The notes under the pieces are model-generated. The model saw only the letters and a list, made by a program, of their open reading frames with translations. It did not search any database and had not been told where the DNA came from. A stretch of 64,000 bases of DNA from positions 62,001-126,000 of the forward strand of contig JANFAH010000095.1 of assembly GCA_024663395.1 (NCBI GenBank), in the 5' to 3' direction. The DNA is from Pisolithus tinctorius (lineage: Eukaryota > Basidiomycota > Agaricomycetes > Boletales > Pisolithaceae). Below, in pieces: positions 34,883 to 45,553 of this stretch. Positions within the stretch are counted from its first letter, which is position 1, and every line of letters begins with the position of its first letter. The translations under genes and the position numbers were made by a program.

Positions 34883-37387
34883 ATGTCCACCCAATCTGGA
34901 ACAATCCCACCGAAAAAGAAGGATAGCAAAAAAGCCAAACGACGACCAGAGGCCGACGGAAGCACTCGACCCGCAAAAAACAAGCGTCTAGGAAGCCCAC
35001 CCGTCGATCTCGAAGAGTCTCAGTCTGTTGCCACAGCGGGACTCCGTCATAGCGGAAGGGCAGGGGCAGGTTCAGGTGGAAGGGCCGAGCAATTGGAGCG
35101 GATTGGTACTGCCCTTGAAGGCTGAGCTACATGGCCACGAAAGTTGACAGATCTCCCCAACAATTCCGTTGTAAATCCTCTTGCACCTCCACCCACTCGG
35201 CGGAAAAAGGGTGGGGGCCGCAGTGCCGGCCAGAATGCAAAACTGAAGGTCAGTTCTAGTTATTTGCAAATATCAAGCTAACTGCTTGCAAAGTCCAATG
35301 TCGCCCCACCACCCTACGCGCCTCCCATTGTGAATGGTCCTAGCCCAGCTGATACGCCTCTGGTGAGTGTCTTTTCATACTGATATACAATGTTCATTTC
35401 AGAATCCCGTCCCTCAGTCTTCAACAGCAGTAGCAACACCTGTCTTCCATCAGCGTCCCACAGACTCCCATCGCTTTGGTTTCAGTCTTCCGGCTCAACA
35501 GCCAGGTCATATCGTGCCTCCCGGGATGGAACCTGACCTTCAAGTGCTCAATAATCCTTATATCGCTGCGATTCGGGGAGACCAAGTTCCCAGTAATACA
35601 TCTCGTCCGCCAACACCCCAGCCCAACTACCAGTCTCGGTTTATCCCCCACCAGCCGCCTGCTACTGTCCCCGACTCTTGTATCGACCCCTCCCTTGATA
35701 GCTCGCTCTCATCGAGACAAACTTCGGCAACCGCTGACGTTCGCCACAAGAGTTCGGAGAAGCTGTCATCAGAGGGCTCCTCAGAAGAGGAGTCGGAGTC
35801 CTCGAGTAATAACCCATGGGACGCAGAGGCTGGCGAGGTCTCCGGCAATGAGTCTGACAAAGATGAGGACGATGCATTTGGATGGGGTGCAACGAATCTT
35901 AGGCAATCAACTCATCCTGGTACGCGTCAGAGGTTATTATGGTATTGGCTCAACGTTCTTTGTTAGGCTTCTCCCAAGAAACAACGACAAGCAATCCTAT
36001 TCGCCACAATTCCTTACCCCCTGACCACGAGTTTCAGTACTCACGCGACAAGGATGACGATGCGGCTCTGCGAAGCTTACAATCCAAGGACAAGGCTCAG
36101 CCAGAGGTACAAAAATGCCATTCCTGCTAGCTTTATTTATTCAGATTGTTATTTTAGGGTTCCCAATGTGGCGCTGTCATCGACGTTCTTGAACGCCACC
36201 ATCGCACTAATGACCATCCTTCTGTTCCCGATCGTGATCTTCTGACCCTTGCGCACGACTCGGTCAACGAAGTATCTCAGCGCGCCAGAGCCCCTCATAA
36301 CTCCAAGAAAGCTAAGGATGAGGGCCCATTGCCTTCACAACTGAGATTTTACAAGGCAGTATGGAAGGACTGTCTCGAAGACGCTAAGCGAGAATGCAGG
36401 GCTGCACATGCACTTTCTAACCCGTTCCCATCGAAATCTCACGACCTCAACCTCTCCATAACAGAGGCGCTCGTCACTGTCGTCGTTGAGTGGAATCAAC
36501 GCAGTGTGCAATTTGAAGATGGTGAGTAACAATATTTTTGCTTTATACATGTCTCATTATCCTAACTTTATAGGTTACTGGCCTGACCACAAGCAAGATA
36601 TGGCGTGCCTCGTAAGTAGTCCTGTCTTTCGGTTACAGCTACTGACATACTGCCGGTAGCTCCTTGGTGATATATCTACCTGGCATTCGGAATTGAAGTC
36701 GGTTACGCTGGCAACCACGCCATCCGCATTCAACCTTATCCCTCCTTCTGATGTTGCACCACGGGTTCGTGTACAATGGATAGAGACTGCTGCCGCAAAG
36801 CTCCTTGACAACTCACTTTTCCTGCGAGACGGTTTCGACGAGAATGTACGTTCACACGGTTCGTTATCTGCACTACTAATGGATTGGTTTATCAGGGAAA
36901 AACCAGGAATTTCGCTCACCCTGCCCTCAAGGAAGCTGTCATACAATTCTACTATACCGGGACCTATCGAATCACGGATAAGCGTCCTGAGTCCTTCAAC
37001 AATTCAGTTCCCCTTTCCTGTCTGGCTCTCGTCGCAGCCGCAGTGAGTTATCTTACACCCCGAGTTGCTGCAACTCAAACTTTTCTCGCAGTATCATTGT
37101 GTGTTGGACGGATTTGCGAAGAATGGCACAGGAAAGACGATGCCTCAATTCTCCGGCAAGGCTTACAATTCCATTTTCCATGGCATGATGAAGGTGCTGA
37201 ACGACATCCTTCGTAATCCCTATCACGGCACGAGGTTGCGTGATCAGCTTTCTCAGTGGGCAAAGGAAGGATGGTAAGTACTGGGACGGCCAACGTGCTC
37301 GCGCTGACTCCTTGTATCAGGGCTGCACTGCAAGAGGTTGATTCGAATGTAGAGAGGTACCAGCACATTCAGGCAGTCCTTGATTGA
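34883..37387 (+). pseudogene. DUF6532-domain protein gene, probably inactivated, cargo of the Plavaka-type element
   Basis: N-terminus MSTQSGTIPPKKKDSKKAKR, basic, then RHSGRAGAGSGGRAEQLERI, Pro-rich and acidic low-complexity exons (EEESESSSNNPWDAEAG). The DUF6532 region starts at about 36,400 (DLNLSITEALVTVVVEWNQR, YWPDHKQDMACL). It continues FAHPALKEAVIQFYYTGTYR, VPLSCLALVAAA, LDGFAKNGTGKTMPQFSGKA and FHGMMKVLNDILRN, ending HIQAVLD-stop. About nine exons with standard small introns. A TGA at 35123-35125 interrupts ALEG-stop-ATWPRKLTDLPNN in the same frame, again where Arg CGA is likely, so the product would be truncated unless splicing avoids it. DUF6532 proteins are common in mushrooms; their function is unknown to me. 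Confidence 0.75.
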
Positions 37388-37791
37388 TTTCATAATACCT
37401 AGTCCTGTCGTACCTGTCATTACACGTAGTATGCAATTGATGCCAATGCTCCTGTTCCTGTCATACCTGCTGTGAACTGTTCCTAGTTGTGGAGTGATCA
37501 CATGTTTGCAAAGTAAACATTGAGATGGGGAGTACTGGACAACACCCCAAGGAGAATACAGTCTGGCCAGTTTTGTACAGTGATATTTAAGCATGAAAGT
37601 TCCATAGCAATCCATAGTAAGTAAGATACTGGACAAAGTTCCATGACAATGTGACCATTCCATAGTAACAGGCAACTAGCCATAGCAAAAAGTGTTGTTG
37701 GGTGCATCTGTCCAGCCTGGACCTAGCTAGGGGACTCTGTGTATTATGGAGCACTGTGGAGAGCTCCACAGCTCAAAGTGATTTACTGATG
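37388..37791. repeat. Right subterminal and terminal inverted repeat of the Plavaka-type element
   Basis: The last 14 bases (37778-37791) read inward as CATCAGTAAATCAC, pairing with the left end. Upstream, CCATAG occurs at least four times within about 100 bp (near 37603, 37613, 37655 and 37680), echoing the CATAG repeats at the left end. There are no genes here. Confidence 0.75.
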
Positions 37792-37793
37792 TA

Positions 37794-38823
37794 TAGCGGG
37801 GGGGTCTATTGACCAGTCCTTACAGAAAGGGATCATACTCTCGAGAGTGTAAATTTGGTCGATGCGTGACATGCGTCCACCCTGTCTGGCGGACTGGGTG
37901 AATGTGAATGATAGGTTGGAGGGGTTCGTTTGGCGCCAGCTGTCTTGTAGGTTAAGGTGGGATCTTAGTGCTCTGAGGGCATTTACCGCGTTTGCGTGAT
38001 CCTGGTGGGCCGGTATTCTGTCGATAGAGTCTTCCACAACGTTGAAATCGCCTAGTAGGACGTCCGGTTGGGGTAGGTTGATGAGGTTATCATGGATCGT
38101 TTCCCAGAATTTCTGGTTTTCGGACGGTTCGTTAGGAGCATACACATTTAGTAAGTTGAGCTTTTCTTGTTGGTACCAATGCATCGTCATTAGGATTGCT
38201 CTACCAGGTATTATCTCGTGGACATGGATATCATTCATCTTCACAAGATGTTTGTTGAGCATGATAGCGACACCTTTCGCTGATGGGTGATTGGGGTCTA
38301 TGCTGGTGACTACGAATAGTGTATCGGTGAAGATTTCGTTCAGTGAGGTGGCTTGCATTGGACTTAGGTGGGTTTCCTGCAAGGCCAGGATCGCTAGATG
38401 GTCATCTCTCATTTGTTGGTTGATATGGAACCATTTGTCATTACCATCGTGGAAACGGCCCTTCATATTCAATGAGGCAATTTTGATGCTGGAGCGTATA
38501 CGTTTTCCAGGGTTACATAGTAGCGGTGGGGGGGTAGGGGCGTTGTTGTGTAGACGAGCACTCTGTGTGCAGGGAGGGGAGCGTCTGCAATGACCTGATG
38601 GCCTTTGGGTGGGTGGTATGATGGTCTGATTGTGACCTCCGCTTGGCTGGGACTGGTTCTGTCCTGCAGCGGGAAGTGCCTGTATAGGTGCGACTTCAGG
38701 AGTCGTGTAGTGAGGTGTCTCACTACAGGGTGGTGGGGGGGTGGCGAATATGCAGCCACTTACCGAGGATCTGCCCAGATTCCTAGTACCTTCATCGGGG
38801 GTGGGACCGGCAGCTGAGATCAC
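37794..38823 (-). pseudogene. LINE ORF2, 5' part: APE-type endonuclease
   Basis: Pro-rich start MISAAGPTPDEGTRNLGRSS, then endonuclease motifs in order: KIASLNMKGR (Asn), LALQETHLS (Glu), LNVYAPNEP (Tyr), LLGDFNVVED (Asp, Asn) and MSRIDQIYTL. The frame is cut after DWSIDPPAIH by the DNA transposon. The final catalytic Asp-His (TDHH) is found 21.6 kb away at 16,200, so the endonuclease is inactivated. Confidence 0.9.
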
Positions 38824-39318
38824 GGCACCCCCTCTGGGACCAGGAGTGGGGGGGAGGCCGTTGTTGGAAGAAGTACTGGGTGTTTGATCTGTATGTGCGT
38901 CTGTGTTTGTAGTCAGAGTGTACCTTACCTGAAGAGTGACTAGTCCTCCAAGAAGGGCTGGAGTTGTCGTCCAGCGGTGTCCGGTCGTGTGCTTTGGTAT
39001 TTCTCGACGACTTGAGGGCAGAAGTCATACCTAGTCACTAAAGGTTAGTCCGGAAAAACCTCCTGGCATCCAGGGCTTTCCTGTACTCCGACCGAGGTCT
39101 AGAGCCAGTATATTTGGGCCCTTATTGATGCTACAAGATAGTGTGCGACCCAGGGTGTGTGCCTGGGGCTATTCTTCCCTCACTGGTGAATAGTCGCACA
39201 CGCGCAGAGAGGTGCGAGAGGGTCATGAAGATGTATAGATGTATCTTATGCGTCGTAACTATTTTACGAGTAGTGTTACGCGTATATGACATTAGTTAAT
39301 CGTGGGGGTGCGAGTTTC

Positions 39319-40612
39319 TTAGTAGCGTGGGCCGCCTCTAGGAGTCCTTCCCTGCGGGGTGCCTCTTCCACCTCTGACGGTGTTACGGCCTCTGATGGGT
39401 CTTGGGGTGGGGGCTAGTTGGTTAGGGATGGAGTCTGTGAGTTGAGGTTTTGGACCTAGCCATCCTGGGATTGAGGGGAAGGGACATAGCCCGGTAGGGT
39501 GGTCAAGTGATTTACATCCCATGCATCTAAATTGTTTCTCTCCGAGTCGGACCACGCCCATTCCATGATCCTCCGAGCGGAAGTGCAGGTTGCGGATGAG
39601 GCATCGCCAGAGGAAGTGCTTCTCCAGCGTCATGAAAGCAGGGTTGTAGGAGCAGTATATGTTCCATATTGTCTGCTTGCGTGTGACGTTGTTGGCGATA
39701 CGGAGGCTGGTTACGTTTATCGAGTTGATTAGCATTGGTAGCACGTCGGGGTTGGGGTCTAAGCCTCGGATGAATTCAGATATAACGTCGTCAGAATGAA
39801 TGGCCTGTTTGACAACGTTGGTGACTATGGTATTACTCTCTGGGGAGTCCGGGAGGGTGAAGTTTTCGAGGGTGCATATATAGGTAGGAGTGGGTTGGAT
39901 GAAGGGTAGTGTGAAGGCTGTAATCTCGGGGGTAGAGATGACCTGTAGGTTCACTAGGAAGGTGGTCGCTTCTTGGGACAGGCCCGAGACGAGAAAGTGC
40001 CAGGGTGGTGGGCTGCATTCCGTGGTGAAAGTACCATACTCCTCCTGGGGGGTGCTGATGACGAGGGTATTGGATGCGTCCTGGCCGATTACTCGTTGAA
40101 CTAGAGTCTTCAGTTTCGACCAGGTAGCTTCCGTGTCGGGCTCGAATTTGGCCCTCCAGGGCCTTATCCAGGCTTTGGGGCCCGGTTTATTTGTCCAGGC
40201 GGTTAGGAGAGTTTCGTCGAGACCCCTGGTGACTTGGTCACATAGCTGGGGTACCGGGAAGCCATTTGGGGGGCGGGGGGTAATCTCAGTGGCAGAAGCG
40301 GCTGACGCATGGTTAGTTGTGATAAGAGGTCCCAGGTACGGGGTACGCACCTATTTGTGTGTGAGGTGTTTGTAGTAGCGATTCCGTTAGGGTATCGGAA
40401 GTGATCATATTGGGCAATGGGGGGGGCAGCACAATTGGCTGAGGCGGTGACTCAGCCTGAGGGGGCAGGGTCATGGTATCGAGTGGGGCGTTGGGTTCGT
40501 GGTTCAGAGTAGGGAGTTGGGAGTGTTTCTGAGGGCGAGGGGCACTGGATTGGGAGGGGGTACGGGGGCGTTTGTTCTCCCTACTTTCCGTTGTGATGTA
40601 GTGGTCGCTCAT
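39319..40612 (-). CDS. LINE ORF1: gag-like protein with CCHC zinc knuckle (one frame change)
   Basis: The first frame starts MSDHYITTESRENKRPRTPS at 40612 and is Pro/Ser-rich. The main frame runs to 39319 with a globular part (ETLLTAWTNKPGPKAWIRPW, WHFLVSGLSQEATTFLVN), one CCHC knuckle CMGCKSLDHPTGLC near the end and a basic RGRNTVRGGRGTPQGR tail. The two frames overlap at 40313-40350, which needs a single frameshift (indel or programmed). Such proteins bind LINE RNA. It precedes ORF2 by about 500 bp. Confidence 0.75.
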
Positions 40613-41175
40613 GGGGATTGGGGGAAGTGGGCCGTCTTTTATGTGCGTTCTGTTCCTTTGTTATGGAGCAGTGACAGCCTCATGCTGGGGGAGTTTGGAC
40701 AAAGCAAAGGGGGGGTCTTTGTGTAGCATAGCGGCATCCTTTGTGATTGGCATGACATATTCGTAGGGGGTGGCATTCTTAGCCATGGCGGTAGGTGGGT
40801 ACGTCTCTAGTGGAGGGGACTATACTTGTGTCAACCACAAGATATGGGCTTAACAGAGCATCACTTGGTGGTGCTCAGTTGTGGATTTGGGACACCTCAT
40901 ATACATAGCGCAGAGGGCAGTACTAGTAACAGTCTATGGGTGTAGAAGGGCAAATGTACTTTCTGCCATCAGAGGCGACATGGTCGTACTATAGTGGTAG
41001 CAGCAACGGGGCTTAGGTGGAAGTAAGGGTAAAGGGAGGGCTTCCTGGAGCAGGGGAATCTGCACTCAGGTGAGAGTACGTCTCTGGTCAGTGTGACTGG
41101 AGACGTTGAGGGCACTTATGGTGTGGTGCCACTCAACTCGAACGTGGTGGTACGAGTTCAAGAAGCCCCCCCTTA
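40613..41175 (-). promoter_or_regulatory. LINE 5' UTR and internal promoter region
   Basis: Noncoding stretch between the left-hand ORF1 start and the outer target duplication. On the minus strand it begins right after the 16-bp duplication with AAGGGGGGGC. It probably holds the internal promoter (inferred from family biology); no motif was identified. Confidence 0.5.
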
Positions 41176-41191
41176 AGTCCAATTTATTATG
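41176..41191. repeat. Target-site duplication of the LINE, right copy
   Basis: AAGTCCAATTTATTAT, identical to 11844-11859. Confidence 0.9.
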
Positions 41192-41248
41192 AGGATAAGT
41201 TAATTTGCACAAAATAACACATCAAAATTAATTGTCCTCTTTCCTTCG
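41192..41248. promoter_or_regulatory. SYF1-side half of the former BET4-SYF1 bidirectional promoter
   Basis: 57 bp between the target duplication and the SYF1 ATG, AT-rich (GAGGATAAGTTAATTTGCAC). With 11813-11859 on the other side, the uninterrupted spacer would have been about 104 bp. SYF1 transcription must now start within this remnant or in the retrotransposon 5' end. Confidence 0.6.
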
Positions 41249-44200
41249 ATGCCGTCTGTCGCGATGGCGCTGGAGGAGCTGTCGTCTTACTTTCCGCTGA
41301 CACTGCCGGTCCCAACGCCAAAGACACATCCAGACTTGCTCACCATCAACGATGCTCAACGGGAAGAAGACCTACTTCGCAACCCGGCGTCATTCCGCGC
41401 GTGGTGGACAGCTATACATAACACCAGAGATGCATTCAACGCGCAGCTAAAGGCCGAGCGACGTGCCGGTACTGTGAATGACGCTCGGACCCAACTCCTC
41501 GGGCCCCTCGCTACTCCTCTCGCGCGACGCTCGCTTCAGTGTCTAACCTACTTATACGAGTCTGCTCTCGTCCAGCTACCCGGCTCATTCAAACTCTGGA
41601 AGTCGTACCTGCAGATGAGAATGTCTTACGTGCTTGGCCCACCGATCCACAAGAAAAGAGCAGGCGGAAGGAAGAAGTTTCCGGAAATGAAGGACGCCTT
41701 AGAGGAAGAGCACGATTATAGCGAGGAGTGGGATGGTGGATTGGACGGGGTCGTCGGTTTGGAGGAATGGATAGCACTCGTGGCGACATATGAACGCGCC
41801 CTAATGTGGCTGCCAAAGGTACGCGTATACCCCACACCATCTTCAAATTGTGCTAATGGAGTATCAGCTACCTCGCCTTTGGTTGATGTATTTTTCCATT
41901 TTCTCTCATCCTCTCTGTCCCCCCGTGATATCTCACACTCATGCTCGCCGGACGTTTGATCGTGCGTTGCGCACGCTGCCCCCTTCTTTGCACTCCCGCA
42001 TATGGATGCGATACCTGCTGTGGGCAGAAGGTAGGGGGGGTGCGACAATGGTTGCCGTATACCGTCGGTATCTCACTGCTGACCCAAGTCTCACTGAACA
42101 CTATGCATCGTTATTGCTCAACCCCGCAGACTCCGCTCCTCGCCCACTGGAGGCTGCCAAGCTATTATTGTCTTTGGCAAGGAGAGCTGCGCGCGGAGAG
42201 TATATCAGTCCAGAAGGGAAAAGTCCCTACCAGTTACTCGGAGATTTCTTGGATGTTGTCGAACGCTTTGCAGAAGAAGTCGGGCTCGACGTCGACGATA
42301 CCATTGAATCCAATGCTGCAGATGCCAGGGCAGATGCGGAGGCGAAGGAGAAGGAGGATCCCGCTTCTGCGGATGGGAAACTCGTGCGAGTAGCCGGTCC
42401 CTCCGTGCCTGCTACCGCGGATGGGAAGCCCCTTTCTGTGTACGATGAAGACGAGGATCCACTCAGCAAACGTAAACTCAATATCGAACGTATCGTGCGG
42501 AAGGATGGCCTCGAGGTATACAAGGATCAAGCTGGCCGTCTCTGGACAGGCCTCGCAACTTATTGGATCAAACGGGGTGAATTCGACCGAGCGAAAACTA
42601 CGTTCGAGGCCGGCATTGCCTCAGTCCTCACCATCAGAGACTTCACACAAATATTCGATGGTTACGCTGAATTTAGCGAGTCTATCATTAGTGCGATGAT
42701 GGAGAGTTTAGAAAATCCGGACGAAGATGAGGACGAGGAGGATATCAAAGACACAGAGCGTGAAGTGGATATCAGAATGAAAGAGTTTGAGGACTTAATG
42801 AATCGACGACCTTTCCTTGTCAATGACGTCCTCCTACGGCGGAACCCGAACGACGTTCAAGAGTGGGAGAAGCGAGTGGCACTATGGGGCAATGATGACG
42901 AGAAGGTATGGTTTCATCAACGCCTTTATTCGTCTTTCACGCATTTATTCACGTTTCAGGTGGCCGAGACGTATACCGAAGCTCTACAGACTATCAGCCC
43001 TCGCAAAGCCACTGCTAATCTCTATCGGCTATATATCAATTTTGCGAGGTACTACGAAGAAGGAGGCGCATCTGGCACTGCAGAGCCCGATCTCGACAAT
43101 GCGCGCAAGATTCTGGAAAAGGCTACCAAAGTCAATTTCAAGACCGTTGAAGACCTCGCAGAAATCTGGTGTGAATGGGCTGAGATGGAATTGCGTCACG
43201 AGTAAGTCCCTCGGCCAACATTTCACAAGGTTTTCATTTATAGCCTTGTAGGAATTATGATGACGCGATCCGAGTCATGCAGCGTGCAGCGGCTGTTCCG
43301 AAGGATGCGAAGGTCAACTACCACGACCACGTACGTTTGTGGACATTGTTAATAGAGTGCATCGCTGATATATCCCAGACATTGCCTGTGCAAGCGCGAC
43401 TATTTAAATCCCTGAAATTGTGGTCATTCTATGTCGACCTAGAGGAATCCATCGGAACGGTTGAATCGGCGAAAGCGGTCTACGATAAAATCATGGAGTT
43501 GAAGATTGCGAATGCACAGATCATTATCAATTACGCTGCTTTTCTGGAGGAAAACGGATATTGGGAGGACAGCTTCAAGGTAATAACGCAATTCCTGCGT
43601 CGGCATCCCTGGTTGATCGCATGCAGGTGTACGAACGTGGAACGGAGCTGTTCACCTATCCTATATCGTTCGAAATTTGGAACATTTATTTGTCGAAGTT
43701 CATCAAACGATATGTATGGCTATGATTCTCCTCTTCGTTTCCTTTCTGACCCTCCACAGGCAGGGACAAAACTGGAGCGTGCACGCGACCTTTTCGAACA
43801 AGCACTGGAGAAGTGCCCTGCGAAATCATGCAAGCCGTTATTCCTTATGTACGGTCAACTCGAGGAGGACTACGGCCTTGCAAAGCGCGCCATGGCGATA
43901 TACGAACGTGCTACGCAGGTAGTTGCCGACGAAGACAAGTTTGAGGTATGTTGTTACTGATCTCAGTGGATGTCTACTAACAACCTTCATAGATGTATAC
44001 CATATACATTGCAAAAGCCACCGCCAACTACGGATTGCCCGCGACTCGACCAATTTATGAACGCGCTATCGAGGTCCTGCCCCCTAAGCAGACCGCTGAA
44101 ATGTGTTTGCGGTTCGCGGCTCTTGAACGCAAACTTGGGGAAATTGACCGCGCCCGTGCCGTCTACGCGCACGCCTCACAATTCTGTGACCCGCGTGTCA

Positions 44201-44565
44201 ATACGAAATTCTGGACAGAGTGGAACAGCTTCGAGATCGAAACTGGGTCAGAGGATACCTTCCGGGAGATGCTTCGGATAAAACGAAGTGTACAAGCTCA
44301 ATTCAACACCGAGGCATCCTATCTCGCCGCGCAGACTCTGTCCACTAAACAAAATAATGGAGGTGCCCAGGACGCAAGCCCTCAGCCTAGTGACCCAATG
44401 GCCGCTGCTGAACAACAAGCTGGCGCAATCAAAGGTCCTTCATTCGTAGCCGCCAAAAATACCACGCTACCAAGACTGGATGGGTCTCCGTCGGAGACGC
44501 CACAGACAGCCAAACAGCCGGAGGTTAACGCGGATGAAATACAGATATCGGACGAGGAAGTTTAG
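41249..44565 (+). CDS. SYF1: Pre-mRNA-splicing factor SYF1 (XAB2 homologue)
   Basis: A scaffold of the NineTeen/Prp19-associated complex of the spliceosome, built of HAT/TPR helical repeats. N-terminus MPSVAMALEELSSYF, then HAT units: RAWWTAIHNTRDAFNAQLKA, ESALVQLPGSFKLWKSYLQM, YERALMWLPK (intron 41819-41867) LPRLWLMYF, RIWMRYLLWAEG, DLAEIWCEWAEMEL, LWSFYVDLEESIGTVESAKA, KPLFLMYGQLEEDYGLAKRA, MCLRFAALERKLGEIDRARA, KFWTEWNSFEIETGSEDTFR. The last exon ends EIQISDEEV-stop at 44565. About nine short introns with good donors (for example GTATGG at 42905 and GTAAGT at 43203). Divergent partner of BET4 before the transposon nest. Confidence 0.92.
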
Positions 44566-45553
44566 GGTTTTATTGTATCCATAGCGTACTTTGTTGTTTT
44601 ACCTATCGCATCTCACATTTCTTTAGGTAAGGTCGACCCACTGGTTTGTGATATCCCTGGATGTTTCGAACGACAGAATGTGTCTTGTCAGCTGATGGAG
44701 ATTGAATATTGATGAGTAAAACCAGGGACCTGTGGATAAGGTGTGGTTACACCCCCCTACGAAGCAACTTCTCAAGTGGCCACGAGGAGGGTTCTTCGCA
44801 CCAATCCTCTGAGCTTTGGGCCAAACTCTTTCATTACTACAGGTGGCCTCGGTTCGCCTTCGCTTTGGTACCCTTGCTATGCTCCTTGAGTAAGTACAAA
44901 TCGCCGATCCAATCAAATAAGCATGGTGCTTCGGCGCTGACGGGAAAAAAGGTAGGTGACACCGTCATGTAACACTGGCCCGTGGTACTCTCGCGAACAT
45001 TCCAGCGTAAAATCGAACTTGATGGTGTTCACCGGTATGACAATGATGTGTGGAGAGACGTCGAAGTGTTAGAATGCAGGTATCTCGGCGTTTGTGCCTT
45101 CGCCGCCGTCGATAACGTTTGACAACACTTTATATCAGGCTGCTGTGTTGGGTGGTCTATCGACACGCAGGCTAAACGGGCACGGGTGAGTAATTGTCTC
45201 GGTGGTCACTAACCTGTCGAAAACTCAGCAATGAGAAGGCCCGGCCTCGCGTTGAACATGCTGATGTCGTGGTGTCCAGCTAGACGTCACACGATACTCA
45301 CAACTGTCCAGCCACGGACTGATCGACTATCTTGTAGTGACAGACACTTCAGGAGGTTGACGTTGTCACTGCATATACAGACGTCATTTGGTTATTCGGT
45401 GTCTCAACTATGTTTGAGCCGAAGGTTAATTAATATACATAGCCCAGAGGTGGTAACAAAGCCGGCAAGCTACCAAAAGAAGAGCGTGAATTGGCTGAGT
45501 TGATGGAAGATGATAATTCATGAACGGGCAAGCCGTGGTCGTACGACCGATTC
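44566..45553. other. Spacer between convergent genes; one possible short coding tail
   Basis: About 1 kb between the SYF1 and DUF3445 stops. Frames at 44709-44972 and 45231-45503 show nothing known. At about 45446-45522, after a TATACATAG acceptor-like site, a frame reads NKAGKLPKEERELAELMEDD-NS-stop, which looks protein-like and could be the last exon of a small unrecognised plus-strand gene. Confidence 0.35.

Larger units (their letters stand above)
16206..37791 (+). mobile_element. Plavaka-type DNA transposon with FunK1 and DUF6532 cargo (10.06 kb without its nested Gypsy element)
   Basis: Bounded by inverted termini beginning CATCAG[C/T]AAA and by TA on both sides (16204-16205, 37792-37793). 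Excising it restores the LINE endonuclease frame. Contents, left to right: subterminal repeats; a divergent accessory gene (minus, 16586-17259); the transposase (plus, 17397 then 28951-32055), interrupted by a Gypsy element at 17429-28950; a FunK1 kinase gene (32111-34668); a DUF6532 gene (34883-37387); right subterminal repeats. The transposase matches the basidiomycete Plavaka family as I recall it (usually placed near the CACTA/EnSpm group). The boundaries are seen directly; the family name and the cargo interpretation are inference. Confidence 0.88.
11860..41175 (-). mobile_element. Non-LTR (LINE) retrotransposon with APE endonuclease, apparently full length, split by a 21.6-kb DNA transposon
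   Basis: Read on the minus strand from 41175: a 5' region of about 560 bp, ORF1 with a CCHC knuckle (40612-39319), ORF2 endonuclease (38823-37794), the interrupting transposon (37791-16206), ORF2 reverse transcriptase and zinc-binding tail (16203-12068), then a 3' UTR and an (AAT)n tail. The pieces total about 7.7 kb. Exact 16-bp duplications flank it. Deleting 16206-37791 and one TA joins ...DPPAIH to TDHHMVSV in frame, which shows that both pieces belong to one element. By layout it resembles fungal Tad1/I-group LINEs; the clade is inferred. Confidence 0.9.

Noticed and set aside
16206..37791. Two independent truncated LINEs at 11860-16205 and 37792-41175
   Set aside because: Both pieces have the same orientation, meet at the same codon and share one outer 16-bp target duplication, so they are one element split by an insertion.
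16206..37791. Starship-type giant element
   Set aside because: No tyrosine recombinase/DUF3435 captain gene, and the ends are inverted repeats with a Plavaka-type transposase.
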